From Ovis canadensis (lineage: Eukaryota; Chordata; Mammalia; Artiodactyla; Bovidae), in contig NC_091257.1 in the NCBI RefSeq assembly GCF_042477335.2, positions 42,502,501-42,566,500 on the forward strand: DNA of 64,000 bases, written 5' to 3'. Within the stretch, counting starts at the first letter, position 1; the number at the start of each line of letters is the position of its first letter. Positions 1 to 40,800 of the stretch are shown here, in pieces. The notes below the pieces were generated by a model. It made no database searches. It worked only from the letters and a program-made list of their open reading frames with translations, and was not told where the DNA came from. A program made the translations under genes and the position numbers.

Positions 1-672
1 TCGACATTAGGAAAATATTAATGTTTATTAGTTTATCAAGGGAAGCCCATTAATGTTTACAGAGGCCAAAATTAATTTTCCACCCTTGGTACCAGCCTCT
101 GAATTTTCAGTTTTCTTATTTCTCACCAGATTTACCTTTAGCAACCTTAAAACACCAGCATAGAATATTGTAACAACCAACCTACATGCCTGGGAGGATT
201 TTGGACCTTTCACTGTGTTTTGCCATCACTGTACTGTCATGCTCTTCATGCTTTGGCTTCTAAGGAGAAATGACAAGTATGAGGAGAGAAGAGGTGGAAG
301 GAGAAAAAAGGAAAAAGCAAGAGGTTGAGTTGTGGCAGTTCTTTATCCTTATTTTCTGGGATTTGGGTTTGCAGTTTACTAGTCAACCATTGCCAAAGTC
401 TGGTTGGTTATTTTTGTGATGATCAGATTATTTCTTTCAGCATGTTGAGGAAACCTTGCTTGTCATGAGTTTATTTTAACTTCCTATTATTTTCACACAA
501 CAAAGTAAATTTTTCCATTGTAAATGGTATGTCAAAATAAATTGCCAAGGAAAAACTAGAATTCCCTACTGTAAAGCACAGCTGTCTTACCAGTAGGCAT
601 AGAGGCACGCGAGTTTGATGGCCGAGTCCTTGGCTTGATTCATTCATTCACTTTGCTCTGCATTGTCTCCAG
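1..672. other. OPTN intron, no feature recognised
   Basis: AT-rich unique-looking intron sequence up to the first visible OPTN acceptor. I see no exon, SINE or LINE signature that I can name. Confidence 0.5.
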
Positions 673-28239
<27,567 letters not shown>

Positions 28240-28670
28240 GTGTTGACCTTTTACCTCCCCCAAGCTGTTGGTAAATCTCATTTTTTTTTTTTCCTTCAAG
28301 AGTTGTACTTTTGTGTCATTTGTTTCATGCAACTATTATTTTAATTTTGGAAGAGAGAAAAATCATGTTCTATAAAGGACATTTTGGGGCACATTTCCTT
28401 AACTCGCAAAATAGAATCTTTAGCGTACCACTCTCTGATAATAGGCTCGTTGTTTTTAATATTTAGTTGATGTGAGCACTGAACTATTCATGCAGGTAAT
28501 GAGCGTGTGACATCATGGACGGAGTAAAGGCGGTAATAAGATGGAAGATGCCTCACTGATTAGAACCTTCTAAGGAGGCAGGAAAAATGAAGTGGTCACA
28601 GATATAATCGAGAAAAGTGTTTTTGAAGTATTTTTAAATAAATTATATCGTTATCTTTCTTTATCCATTT
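28240..28670 (+). other. OPTN: OPTN 3'UTR, proximal part
   Basis: Non-coding, AT-rich sequence after the stop codon. The first good polyadenylation hexamer AATAAA is at 28637-28642, about 400 bases after the stop. Further downstream hexamer variants (for example ATTAAA near 29546) could support a longer 3'UTR. The real end cannot be fixed without transcripts. Confidence 0.55.
28637..28642 (+). terminator. Candidate OPTN polyadenylation signal AATAAA
   Basis: Canonical hexamer about 400 bases after the OPTN stop, followed within 40 bases by T-rich sequence. Other sites downstream are possible. Confidence 0.5.
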
Positions 28671-30230
28671 AAGACAGATCTGTTTGGGATTGTGTATATA
28701 TCTTACAGTTTTATTTCAAGCACAGCACCAAAGTTATGATGTGGCTCTTTTCAGATGAGCCCTGTGAGCTTTTACTTGATCATTAGGACAGGTGAAAAAC
28801 TACTGGCCTACACAAAGCAGATACATTAGGTTCACTGGATTTCGTGTAACCATCCACAGTGTAAAGTTCCCTTTTCCTTCCCTTGTGATGCAGGTACATG
28901 TTATCTACTATAGAGTAGATAGTTTATGAATTTCTATAAAGAATGGCTATCAATTTCCTTCCTGGGTCAGGCTCTATATTCATATTCACAAAAATAGTTA
29001 CTGCAAAATTTTGCTTACACATTTTCATATATGGTTAGCTAATTTCACAGGATGTGTTTTCTGTATTCAGCTTCACATAAATTTAATACATATTCAGATC
29101 TGTCTTGTTAATTCCATGAATATAAGCCAAATCTCTTTATTAGAGACTAGTAAGTGTTGTTTGAATTAGAAATTGTTCTTTCTAGGAAGATGGAAAGATA
29201 GGGCTTTGCCATATTTTATAAATATAGTTTACCAAGATGAGCTAATATTGGGCCACACTTAGAAGTTATTAATGTCCTTATGTATCTATATACTGAAACA
29301 TTTAAGAGAAAAGTTTAAAATGTCCTCTGTTTGGCTTTGTCCTAAGACTTTCTCCTAGAAAAACCTGACTTGTGTGTGTGTGTATGTATGTATATATATA
29401 TATATTTTTTTTTTTAAACAGGAATTAAAACAGGTAATTATAGCTTCATTACAATAGAACACATTGCACAAATTCAATAGTAATTTAGATTCCCCTACTT
29501 GACCCCATGGAGAATGTTTGTTTAAGACATTTCTAAAATAACTATTAAATTTTTAATTTCTTATTTATAGTTTCTAGTTTAAAATTTTTTTCCTTATTAT
29601 TTTATATTGGAGTAGATAAATTTCTATAGTATCCTAAATAGAAAACAAACCAAATGATTCCACCCTTAAGTTATTGGCAATACCCTTTTGCTTTGTTCAA
29701 GTAAAAATATTAATCTAATCCCAATGTGAAGTAACAGTGTGAATGTGCTTATTAAGTCTGGGATCAAATTGTTTCCTTGGTAATTAGGACTGCAGGTGAA
29801 GGCAAGTTCATATGGTGAAGTTAAATTAAGGCTATTGTTTGGGGGGACTCAAACAGTTTGGAAAACAACTTGTAAAATCTGCACATGTCTTGTTCCATTA
29901 ATTTCATCTTCAAAGGCCTTGTTCTAGGTTAAGGTTACCAGTTAACTATACCTCATTGGAATTTTAGCCATGCTGTAGCCTTGTGTGGCTTAATGGGAAT
30001 AATAGAAAGATGGGAACTGTGAAGAAATATGAATGAGCAAATGCAAATGTCACATGTAATAATTTTACAAAATTCAGTCTTCAGATATTACATGTAAAAG
30101 TAATTTTGATCTGGTCTGCTATGTAAGGAGTTTGGACATGATCACTCCTATCCTTATAATAAGAAGAAAAACTGAACAAACTTAAAGTCATCAATGCTTT
30201 TTAAGTCCTTCAGAGATCTGAGGTCACAGA
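28671..30230. other. AT-rich intergenic DNA or distal OPTN 3'UTR
   Basis: No exon or named repeat, except the simple repeat near 29.37 kb. May include a longer OPTN 3'UTR. Confidence 0.4.
29370..29416. repeat. (TG)n(TATG)n(TA)n then T run microsatellite
   Basis: Compound simple repeat: tgtgtgtgtgtatgtatg then tatatata and a poly-T. Confidence 0.92.
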
Positions 30231-31102
30231 GCAAACCTCTGTTCCCAAATTGGACAGACAGACAGGCAATAGAGCATCACTGATTAGAGGACCAAGGTCT
30301 CAGAAGCAGAAACCACAGTAAGAGCAAGTACCTAAGCAGAAAAACTTAAAGCTATTATTAAAGAATTGCTGAAGTCTCACATGGATGAACTCAAAAGTTA
30401 AAAACTCTAGAGGGAGCAGAGTCTTGGGGGGACCCTTGAACTTTTGTGAATTTTACTTCCATGAGCCCTACCAGATTCTCACAGTAAAGGTTAGAAAAAA
30501 ATTCCCCTGTAATTGCAGCAGGGGGAGGGGAAAAGTAGACATTCAAAAAGACACCAGAACATTCTACTCTTCTTAAGAAGGTCTGCCCTCAAGGGAAACT
30601 CTCACCTGAGCCTAACTTGCTGGGAAGTTATCAGAGCCTAAGAAACCTGGGGAAACAGATATACCTAACTTTTGCCCCCTCTAGCCTTATTATTCTCACC
30701 AAAGGAGGAGGGAAAATACTTGCAAAGGGCACTGCCCAGAGGCACAGTCTCACAAAAAAGAGTGATCATAGACCTATAGAATCCATCCCCTCCCCACTAC
30801 ACCTCACCATCACATCAACAGGGCTCCTGTATAATAACAGTGGGTTACAACAGAAAGAACTGAGCAATCTTCAACTTTCTCTAAGAAGAAGTCTGTAAGG
30901 AAACCCAGAGACAACAATGGAGACAAAAGCAGACACCAGAGGAAACTTTAGCAGATGACACTTACAGCTGCAGCAAACAACAAACATGGCCCAGCTCCTC
31001 ACCCGATAAACAAACAAGCTCAAACTAAAGGCCTGTTTACCGTAGTTCTTTTTTACCTAGTACATCACGTTCAGTGTTCAACAAAAAATTACAAAGCATA
31101 CT

Positions 31103-31502
31103 AAAGACAAAAATTGATGCTTTTGAACTGTGGTGTTGGAGAAAACTCTTGAGAGTCCCTTGGACTGCAAGGAGATCCAACCAGTCCATTCTAAAGGAGA
31201 GCAATCCTGGGTGTTCATTGGAAAGACTGATGCTAAAGCTGAAACTCCAATACTTCGGCCACCTCATGCAAAGAGTTGACTCATTGGAAAAGACTCTGAT
31301 GCTGGAGGGATTGGGGGCAGGAGGAGAAGGGGACGATGGAGGATGAGATGGCTGGATGGCATCACCGACTTGATGGACATGGGTTTGGGTGAACTCCGGG
31401 AGTTGGTGATGGACAGTGAGGCCTGGCGTGCTGCAGTTCATGGGGTAACAAAGAGTTGGACATGACTGAGCGACTGAACTGAACTGAACTGAAAGACAAA
31501 AA
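31103..31502 (+). mobile_element. BovB 3' end, sense, nested in L1, with target duplication
   Basis: Encodes pieces of BovB (ELWCWRKLLRVPWTARRSNQ region) and ends in gaactgaactgaac-like tail. Target duplication AAAGACAAAAA at 31103-31113 and 31492-31502. Confidence 0.88.
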
Positions 31503-32399
31503 AAAAAAAAAACACACACACAGTTTGTAAAGATAGAGAAGGCATCATAACCAAACTCAGACATAATAATGTAAGAACGGGAATTTAAAGCAACTGCAAT
31601 TAATATCCTCTAGGCTCTAATGGAAGAAAATGACAATATGCAGGAACAGAGGGGTAATGTAAGCAGAGAGATGGAAACTCTAAAGAAAAAGTCAAAAGCA
31701 AACACTAGAAATCAAAAATCCTGTAACAGAAATGAAGAATGCCTATGATGGGCTTACCAGAAGACTGACCATGGCTGAGGAAAGACTCAGTGAGCTTGAA
31801 GAAATGTCATGAGAAACTTCCAAATCTGAAAAGCAAATAGAACAAGAAATTTAAAAAAACAATATCCAAGAACTGTGAGATAGTTATAAAAAGCATAACA
31901 AATGTACAATGAGAATACCAGGTAGGAGAGAAGGGGACAGAGGAATGTCTGAAGTAATAATGGATGAAAATTTTCAAAAATTAATGACAGGTGCAAACCA
32001 CAGATAGGAAACTCAGAGAACATGACTTGAGATAAATGCCCCAGAAATCTTCACTTAAGTATATCATGTGCAAAAGGCAGAAATTCAAAAGCAAACAAAA
32101 TTTTTTTGAAAGAAGCCAGAAGGGGAAAAATCTTACCTGTAGAGGAGCAAGGATAACAGATATATGAGACCTCTCTTCAGCAACCACACAATCAACCATA
32201 CAATCAAGAAAGCTGAGAGTGAAACCACCAACCTGGTATTCTGTGTGAAATCACCCTTCAAAAGTGAAGAAGTAGGCAGATGGAGTCTGTTGCCAGTAGA
32301 CCAGCTTTGCAAGAAATGTTAAAAGTTCATCAGAGAAAAAGAAAATTATAAAGACCAGAAACTCTGATCTGCATAAAGAAAAAACATTGTTTTAGTCAA

Positions 32400-32590
32400 T
32401 AAGTTGTGTGTCTTTGTGACCCTATGGACTGCAGCCCGCCAGGCTCTTCTGTCCATGGGATTCCCCAGGCAACAATACTGGAGTGGATTTCCCTTCCCTT
32501 ATCCAGGGGATCTTCCCAACCCAGAGACTGAACCCATGTCTCCTGCATTGGCAGGCTGATTCTTTACCACTGACCACCTGGGAAGCCCCA
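32400..32590 (-). repeat. Bov-tA SINE, antisense, nested in L1
   Basis: gtgaccctatggactgcagc ... agagactgaacccatgtctcc ... ccacctgggaagcccc; complement of Bov-tA with tRNA-like head. Confidence 0.85.
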
Positions 32591-32922
32591 AGAGAAAGAA
32601 TACATGAAGATAAAGTCATTTATTTTTCTTATTCTTAATTAACAGACAATGGTTTCTTCAGAGTAACAATAACTACATGTATTTGGTGATTATTTAATAG
32701 ATAAATGAAATAAATGATAATAATATTTTAAGGGAAGGAATGAAGAATTGGGGATACTCTGTTACAAGGTATTTTTCCTACCCATGTTGTGATATAGTAT
32801 TCTTTGAGAGTGAACTTGGATTAGTAGTCAATGTATATTGCAAACTTTAGGGCACCCTCCCCCTTGCAAAAAAAAAAAAAGTTTTAAAAAAGAAGTAGAA
32901 TCGATATGCTAAGAGAAGAGAG

Positions 32923-35360
32923 GGCTTCCCTTGTGGCTCAACTGGTAAAGAATTCACCTGCAATGCAGGACACCTTGGTTCGATCCCTGGGTTGGGAAGA
33001 TACCCTGGAGAAGCGAAAGTCTACCCACTCTAGTGGCCTGGAGAATACCATGAACTAACTGTCCGTGGGGTTGTATGAAGTCTAAAGAGTGAAGTCAAGT
33101 GGGCCTTAGGAAGCATCACTACAGACAAAGCTAGTGGAGGTGATGGAATTCCAGCTGAGCTATTTCAAATCCTAAAAGATGATGCTGTGAAAGTGCTGCA
33201 CTCAATATGCCAGCAAATTTGGAAAACTCAGCAGTGGCCACAGGACTGGAAAATGTCAGTTTTCATTCCAATCTCAAAGAAAGGCAGTGCCAAAGAATGT
33301 TCAAACTACAGCACAACTGCACTCATCTCACACACTAGCAGAGTAATGCTCAAAATTCTGAAGCCAGGCTTCAACAGTACATGAACCATGAACTCCCAGA
33401 TGTTCAAACTGGAATTTAGAAAAGGCAGAGAAACCAGAGACCAAATTGCCAACATCCGCTGGATCATCGAAAAAGCAAGAGAGTTCCAGAAAAACATCTA
33501 CTTCTGCTTTATTGACTACGCCAAAGCCTTTAACTGTGTGGATCACAACAAACTGTGGAAAATTCTGAAAGAGATGGGAATACCAGACCACCTGACCTGC
33601 CTCTTGAGAGGCAATATGTATGCAGGTCAGGAAGCAACAGTTAGAACTGGACATGGAACAATAGACTGGTTCCAAATAGGGAAAGGAGTACATCAAGGCT
33701 GTATATTGTCATCCTGCTTATTTAAACTTATATGCAGAGTACATCATGTGAAATGCTGGACTGGATGAAGCCCAAGCTGGAATCAAGATTGCCAGGAGAA
33801 ATATCAGTAACCTCAGATATGCAGATGACACCACCCTTATGGCAGAAAGTGAAGAGGAACTAAAAAGCCTCTTGATGAAAGTGAAAGAGGAGAGTGAAAA
33901 TGTTGGCTTAAATCTCAACATTCAGAAAATGAAGATCATAGCATCACTGGTCCCATCACTTCATGGAAAACAGATGGGGAGACAGTGGAAACAGTGTCAG
34001 ACTTTATTTTGGGGGGCTCCAGAATCACTGCAGATGGTGACTGCAGCCATGAAATTAAAAGACACTTACTCCTTGGAAGGAAAGTTATGACCAACCTAGA
34101 TAGCATATTCAAAAGCAGAGATATTACTTTGCCAACAAAGGTCCATCTAGTGAAGGCTATGGTTTTTCCAGTGGTCATGTATGGCTGTGAGAGTTGGACT
34201 GTGAAGAAAGCTGAGCACTGAAGAATTGATGCTTTTGAACTGTGGTGTTGGAGAAGACTCCTGCAAGTCCCTTAGACTGCAAGGAGATCCAACCAGTCCA
34301 TTCTAAAGGAGATCAGTCCTGGGTGTTCTTTGGAAAGACTGATGCTAAAGCTGAAATTCCAGTACTTTGGCCACCTCATGCAAAGAGTTGACTCATTGGA
34401 AAAGCCTCTGATGCTGGGAGGGATTGGGGGCAGGAGAAGGGGATGACAGGATGAGATGGCTGGATGACATCACCGACTCGATGCACATGAGTTTGGGTGA
34501 ACTCTGGGAGTTGGTGATGGACAGGGAGGCCTGGCATGCTGCAGTTCATGGGGTCGCCAAGAGTTGGACACAACTGAGCGACTGAACTGAACTGAACTTA
34601 TGCAGATGACACCACCCTTATGGCAGAAAGTAAAGAAGAACTAAAGAGCCTCTTGATGAAAGTGAAAGAGGAGAGTGAAAAGTTGGCTTAAAACTCAACA
34701 TTTAGAAAACTAAGACCATGGCATCTGGTCCCACCACTTCATGGGAAATAGATGGGGAAACAATGGAAATTGACAGACTTTTATTTTGAGGGCTCCAAAA
34801 TGACTGCAGATGGTGACTGCAGCCATGAAATTAAAAGATCCTTGCTCCTTGGAATAAAAGTTATGGCCAACCTAGACAGTATATTAAAAAGCAGAGACAT
34901 TACTTTGCCAACAAAGGTCCGTCTAGTCAAGGCTATGGTTTTTCTAGTATTCATGTATGGATGTGAGAGTTGGACTATAAAGAAAGCTGAGCGCCTAAGA
35001 ATTGATGCTTTTGAACTGTGGTGTTGGAGAAGACTCTTGAGAGTCCCTTGGATAGCAAGGAGATCCAACCAATCCATTCTAAAGGAAATCAGTCCTGAAT
35101 ATTCATTGGAAGGACTGATGCTGAAGCTGAAACTCCAATCCTTTGGCCACCTGATGTGAAGAGCTGACTCATTGGAAAAGACCCTGATGCTGGGAAAAGT
35201 TGAAGGCAAGCGAAGAAGGGGACAACAGAGGATAAGATGGTTGGATGGCATCGCTGACTCTATGGACATGCGTTTGAGTAAGCTCTGGGAGTTGGTGAAG
35301 GACAGCCTTCTCCGACAGTCCATAGGATCGCAGAGTCAGATGAGCAACTGACCTGAACTG
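32923..35360 (+). mobile_element. Composite Bov-tA plus two BovB segments
   Basis: Order: Bov-tA-like tRNA head (32923-33060), BovB reverse-transcriptase region to 3' end (about 33065-34597), then a second BovB segment restarting inside the RT domain (about 34598-35360). The first has the RT active-site box YADD at 33818-33829 and the FIDYAKAF motif near 33508-33531. Frameshifts and stops break the ORF. Flanked by AAGAGAAGAGAG at 32911-32922 and 35361-35372. Confidence 0.82.
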
Positions 35361-36574
35361 AAGAGAAGAGAGAAAATAGAGTAACTTAAATGTTGCATTA
35401 AAACCAGAAAAGTCAGAAATAGATTGAAAGATAACAGAACAAACCAAGAACAAAGGGAATGAATAGAAAACAGTAAAAATGAGATAGATATTAATCCAAT
35501 TACCAAGAATCAATTTAAACATCATTGGTCTAAATACACCAGTTAAAAAACAAATTTTTCAAATAAAATCGAAATATTTCAGCTCAAAAAAATAAAACAA
35601 ACTTTGAGAGTGAATAAAAAACAAGACTCACCTATATGCTGCATACAAGAAACCCACTTTGAATATAAAGACACATACACATTAAATGTAAAAAAATGGA
35701 GGAAGATATAGCATGCTAACATATAATCAAAAAAAAAGATGGCATAGCTATATTAATTTCAGACAAAGACTCAAAGCAAGGAAAATTATCAGGGATAAAG
35801 GGCCATTATGAAATGATGAAGGAATCAATTCTCTAAGAAGACATGCAATCTGTATTATTTATGTACCTAAAGACAGAGCATCAAAATACATAAGGCAAAA
35901 AACTGATAAAACTGTAAGGGGAAAAACATGAATCCGGTAGTGTAGTTGGAGACTTCAAAATCCTTCTATCAGTGATTAACAGACCTAACAGGCCAAAAAA
36001 TCATTAACATAGTTGACTTGAACAGCATCAGTCAACTAGATCTAACTTCATATTTTATATATGACAGAATACACATTCTTCTTAGGCTCACATCCAAGCC
36101 ATAAGACAGCTTAAAAAATTTAAAACAACAGAAATCATATACAGTGTGTTCTCATGCCATAATGGAACTAAACTAGAAATCAGTAACAAAAATACCTGGA
36201 AACTCTCAAAACACTTGGAGATTAAATACACTCTGTAAATAATGCATGCCTAATGAAGTCTCAAGAAAAGTTTAAATATGAACTAAATGGAATAAAATAT
36301 AACTTCAAAATTTGGGGATGAAATGAAAGCACTGGAAAGGTGTAGCACTCAATGCATAAATGGAAAAGATGATTGATCTAACATCAATAATTAGAGCTTT
36401 TTTGAAAATAAAACTAGAAAAAGAATGGCAAGTTAAACACAAAATAAGCAGAAGAAAATAATGGAAAAAAAAAATTGAGACCAGAAATCAGTGAAATTTA
36501 AACCAAGAAATCAATAGAGAAAGTCAGTGAAACCAAAGCTGGTTCTTTGAAACAATCAATAAAACTGATAAACC

Positions 36575-36845
36575 TTTGCTGCTGCTGCTAAGTCGCTTCA
36601 GTTGTGTCCGACTCTGTGCAACCCCATAGACAGCAGCCCACCAGGCTCCCCCATCCCTGGGATTCTGCAGGCAAGAACACTGGAGTGGGTTGCCATTTCC
36701 TTCTCCAATGAATGAAAGTGAAAAGTGAAAGTGAAGTCGCTCAGTCGTGTCCGACTCTTCGTGACACCGTGGGCGGCAGCCCACCAGGCTCCTCCATCCA
36801 TGGGATTTGCCAAGCAAGAGTACTGGAGTGGGGTGCCATTGCCTT
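36575..36845 (-). repeat. Bov-A2 SINE (dimer), antisense
   Basis: (gctgct)n start, two Bov-A units (cttcagttgtgtccgac and gaagtcgctcagtcgtg) joined by the gaaagtgaaaagtgaaag linker. Confidence 0.9.
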
Positions 36846-37638
36846 ATAGTCATGTTAATTAAGAAGAGACACATATTACCAATATAAATACACTATGAAC
36901 AAGTGGAACTTGAATTAAAACACTCTTAACGTCTACATTAATATCCCAAAATGAAACGCTTAGTTATAAATCTAGTAAAATATGTATAAGATCTGATGAA
37001 AGACAAAGAACTAAATAAATGAAGAGATGCTCCATGTTCATGTACAGGAGACTCAATATTGTGAAGACTGTCCCAACCTGATCTACAGATTCAAAGTAAT
37101 TCCAATTAAAATCCCAAATTATTTTGTGGCTATTAATAAAGCAAAAGATCCAGAATAGCCAACACAATACTGAGTGAGAACAGTTGGAGGATGACAGTAA
37201 CTTCAAGACTTACTATAAAACTACAGTAAAAACCAGTGTGGTACTGGTGAAAGAGTAGATAAATATATGAATGGAACAGAGTAGAGAGCTCAGAAATAGA
37301 CCCAGAGAGTCCACTAGTCTTTGACAAAGAAGCAAAAGCAATTCCATGGAGAAAAGACAGTATTTTCAACAAATGCTGAAATGCTGGCACAATATCCAAA
37401 TGCGAGAAAAAGATTCTAGACACAGACCTTAGACCTTTCACAAAAACTAATTCAAGCCACAGACCAGGAATAAATCTTTACAAAACATATATCCAAAAAA
37501 GGACTGGTATGAAAATATCCAAAGAATTCTTAAAATGCAACAATAAGGAAACAGCCCAATTTTTTAAAGGGCAGAAAGAAAATACATACCTCACCAAAGA
37601 TGTACAGTTGGCAAATACTGAAAGGATGCTAAACATCT

Positions 37639-37856
37639 TATGTCATTGAAAGTGTTAGTAGCTCAGTTGTGTTCTACTCTTTGCAACCCCAAAGACTGTA
37701 GCCCCCCAGGCGTCTCTGTCCATGGGATTTCCCAGGCACGAATACTAGAGTGGGTTGCTGTGCCCTTCCCCAGGGGATCTTCCGGACCCAGGGGTTGAAC
37801 CCGGGTCTCCTGCATTGCAAGCAGATTCTTTACCACTGAGAAGCCCATATGTCATT
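37639..37856 (-). repeat. Bov-tA SINE, antisense, with target duplication
   Basis: Bov-tA complement with tRNA-like head (ggggttgaacccgggtctcc). TATGTCATT at 37639-37647 and 37848-37856 is the target duplication. Confidence 0.88.
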
Positions 37857-38370
37857 AGGGGATTGGAAATTCCAGCAAGATACCATCACATACTTATTAG
37901 AATGGCTACTAATTCAAAACAATACCACCACCAAATTCACCTGGGGAGTATGTGCAACAACAGAAATTCATTGCTGGTGGAACTGCCAAATGGCACTTTG
38001 GAAGACATTTCAGCAATTTGTTGCAAAACTAAGCACACAATCCTTGCTATTTAGCCAGATGAACTGAAAACTTATATCCACACAAACCTTGCACCTGAAT
38101 GTTCATAATAGTTTTATTCATAACTGCCAAAACTTAGAAGCAACCAAGATGTCCTTCAAAAGGTAAATGGGTAGTCAAACTATGGATATCATATCCATAT
38201 GATAGACTATTATTCAGTGGTATTAATAAAAATAAGCTAGTATCTAACCACAAAAAGACATGGAGGAACCTTAAACGCATATTGTCACGTGAAAGAAACT
38301 AATCTGAAAAGACTACATACTGTATGCTTTGAGCATGCACTCTGGAAAAAGCAAAACTGTAAGGATAGTA

Positions 38371-38390
38371 AAAAAAAAAAAAAAAAAAAA
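38371..38390. repeat. A homopolymer of about 20 bases
   Basis: Uninterrupted A run inside the L1 3' region. May be length-variable. Confidence 0.9.
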
Positions 38391-38554
38391 TCAGTGGTTA
38401 CCAGGGGTTAGGTGGAAGGAGGAATGAATAGTAAGAGCACAGATGATGTTTAGGGCAATAAAACTATTCTGGATAATACTGATGGTGGATACCTCTGTCA
38501 AAACCTATCAAATGTATAACATAAAGAGGGAATCTTAATGTAAACTATCTCATC

Positions 38555-38827
38555 ATTGTTCATTGGCTCAGTCATGTCCGGCTCTTTGCAATCCCATGGA
38601 CTGTAGCACACCAGGCTTCTCTATCCTCCATTATCTCCCGGAATTTGCTCAAATTCATGTCCATCGAGTTGGTGATGGTATCTAACCATCTTATCCTCTG
38701 CTGCCCCCTCCTCCTTCTGCCTTCAGTCTTTCCCAGCATCAGGGTCTTTTCCAGTGAGTCAGCTCTTCACATCAGGTGGCCAAAGTGTTGGAGCTTCAGC
38801 ATCAGTCCTTCCGATGAATATTCAGGG
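38555..38827 (-). mobile_element. BovB 3' fragment, antisense
   Basis: ggctcagtcatgtccggctc ... cagcatcagggtcttttcc ... gatgaatattcaggg; complement of BovB 3' end. Confidence 0.85.
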
Positions 38828-40669
38828 TAACTATAGACTTTAGTTAATAATAATAATGTGCCAATATTGGCTCACCAGTTGTAACAAAAAGTCTGATACT
38901 AAGGCAGGATGTTAATAATAAAATTGAGGAAGGGGCTATGTGGGAACTCTATTCTTTCCACTCAATTTTTCTGTAATCCTAAAGTTATTCTAAAAAATAA
39001 GTGTATTATTTTCTTAAAAAATGAAAAAACCTTTGAACTATATGTGATTATTTAATATGAATACACATAAAATATATTGTGTACATCATACAATCACGAT
39101 TCTGGTAAAAACTGCATAACAATTTCATCTGACCCATAATGAAAGGACTCCATTGGAATTGGTTTTAATGAGATATCAGATTCATTATGCTATCATTAGT
39201 TCAGTGGAAGAAAGCTGACATAACAGCCAGTTACAGCATTTAAGTGTAACAGGAATCAAGTATATGAACCAATATTCAAATGTTTCCATGAAAGAAGGAA
39301 AGGTACCAAAACTGCTTTGCTATGAAGGGCAAAAAGTAGAAATAATTTTATATCCTCTTTGGTATCTTTTGACTTCCAGAGTTTGTCATTTTAAAAATTA
39401 TTGAAGGAACATTATGTTCTCATTGTGAAGATACTAGTCATCACTGAATACCATAGGTGTTCTTCTTTTCTAGCTAAGTAATTACAAAGATATGAAGTAT
39501 AATACAAAAAAAAAAATACTGGCTCAGGAACTCTCACTGTTTATGTAGCAATTTTGTCCTTTAAATATATGGAACCAAAATCATGGATAACATTTATTCC
39601 ACATACATAATGTATATATTGTAGTTAGCAAAGACCAAGGAAGAAATGTGTTGAATGTTCTTATGAATTAATTAAAACCAGCAAGGCTAGAGAGTTTATT
39701 AGCTTCCCTTGTAAAACATCAGTAAAGATGGAGAACATACCCTGTTGCTTAAAGTAACCTCTAGATAGTTTGAAAAGCAACAGACATTTATTTGGGCAAC
39801 AGAGACAATATTCTATTAGGAAAACTAGAGGTTGGGTTTTCCTCTTTCTCGGAGGGGTCATTCATCTCTCAGTAGAGTGTTGCCTCTGAGGAAGGATACT
39901 TTTTTCAGTAAAGAGTTTTGTCCAAATAGCTGGAAAAATTCAAGTTTGAGATAAGACTAGAGAATTCTGTACCATTAAGCATGAGACATAAAGGCATATG
40001 TAAACAGATGCCTACAGGCAGGTGATAGGGGTGCTATGGAAACTGGCCATTACTCCCAGAAGATCTGATTTTGAATAGCATTGTTTTCTGCTGGGGCCTA
40101 TCATCTGGCATGTTAACCCCCGGAAACATACTCTAAGATACTCTGCTTCTAAAATCTCTAGAGAACTCAATAAACCTATACTTGAAGCCCTGATATGTCC
40201 CCTTGGCTTGGGTCACAAACCTAAAGGTAGTGCTGAAATCTCCACGCCATCACCTCAGGCTGAACTCACCATGTCTATGCTGTGCAAAGCAAGTTCTGCC
40301 TCTATAATTCTGCTGGTCTCCCAGCTATTGCCAATGTGGCAATCATCCTCTCTTCTTCCTTCCAAGGACAACTTTCCTTTGGTGAGTTACCAAAGCAGGT
40401 AAGTTTCCTTCATAACATGTTTCCCATTCTTCTTTTCCCTTCAGCTCTCACAGTCTGAGACTCACCATCTCCTGTGGAATTTCTTTGCTTCCAGTTTCTG
40501 GTATACCCAGTTCCTGAGTACCTATCTTTGTTAGCTTAATCATCCTAAGCATTGCCTGATAAAGAAGTAAGAAAGAATAAAAGTTAATACACATTTAATA
40601 CTTACATGTGTTGGGCACACACTGCATATTTTTAAGTTTTTCTCATGAATTCCCTATGAAATAACTATG

Positions 40670-40800
40670 ACTGTCCGTTTTGCAGGTGGGTAAGTTGGGG
40701 CTCAGAGAGGTTAACTAATTTAGCCAAGGTTGCATAGTTAGTATGTGGCAGTTAAAAATCACACCGTTTTAACTCCAGAGCCTAAGCTCTTAGCCACACC
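40670..40800 (-). repeat. MIR SINE, antisense
   Basis: ggctcagagaggttaactaatttagccaaggttgcatagttag ... is the complement of the MIR core. Confidence 0.75.

Larger units (their letters stand above)
30240..39000 (+). mobile_element. Old near-complete L1 relic, sense, broken by at least six insertions
   Basis: 5'UTR-like sequence (30.4-31.0 kb), ORF1-like Lys/Glu-rich sequence (31.56-32.38 kb), ORF2-like segments (35.4-37.6 kb) and 3'UTR (38.1-39.0 kb) occur in L1 order on the + strand. Nested insertions: BovB 31114-31491, Bov-tA about 32400-32590, composite 32923-35360, Bov-A2 36575-36845, Bov-tA 37650-37847, BovB 38555-38827. All frames are broken. Confidence 0.7.

Noticed and set aside
33388..33768. 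Reverse-transcriptase-like ORF
   Set aside because: It is part of a broken BovB LINE with frameshifts on both sides, not a host gene.
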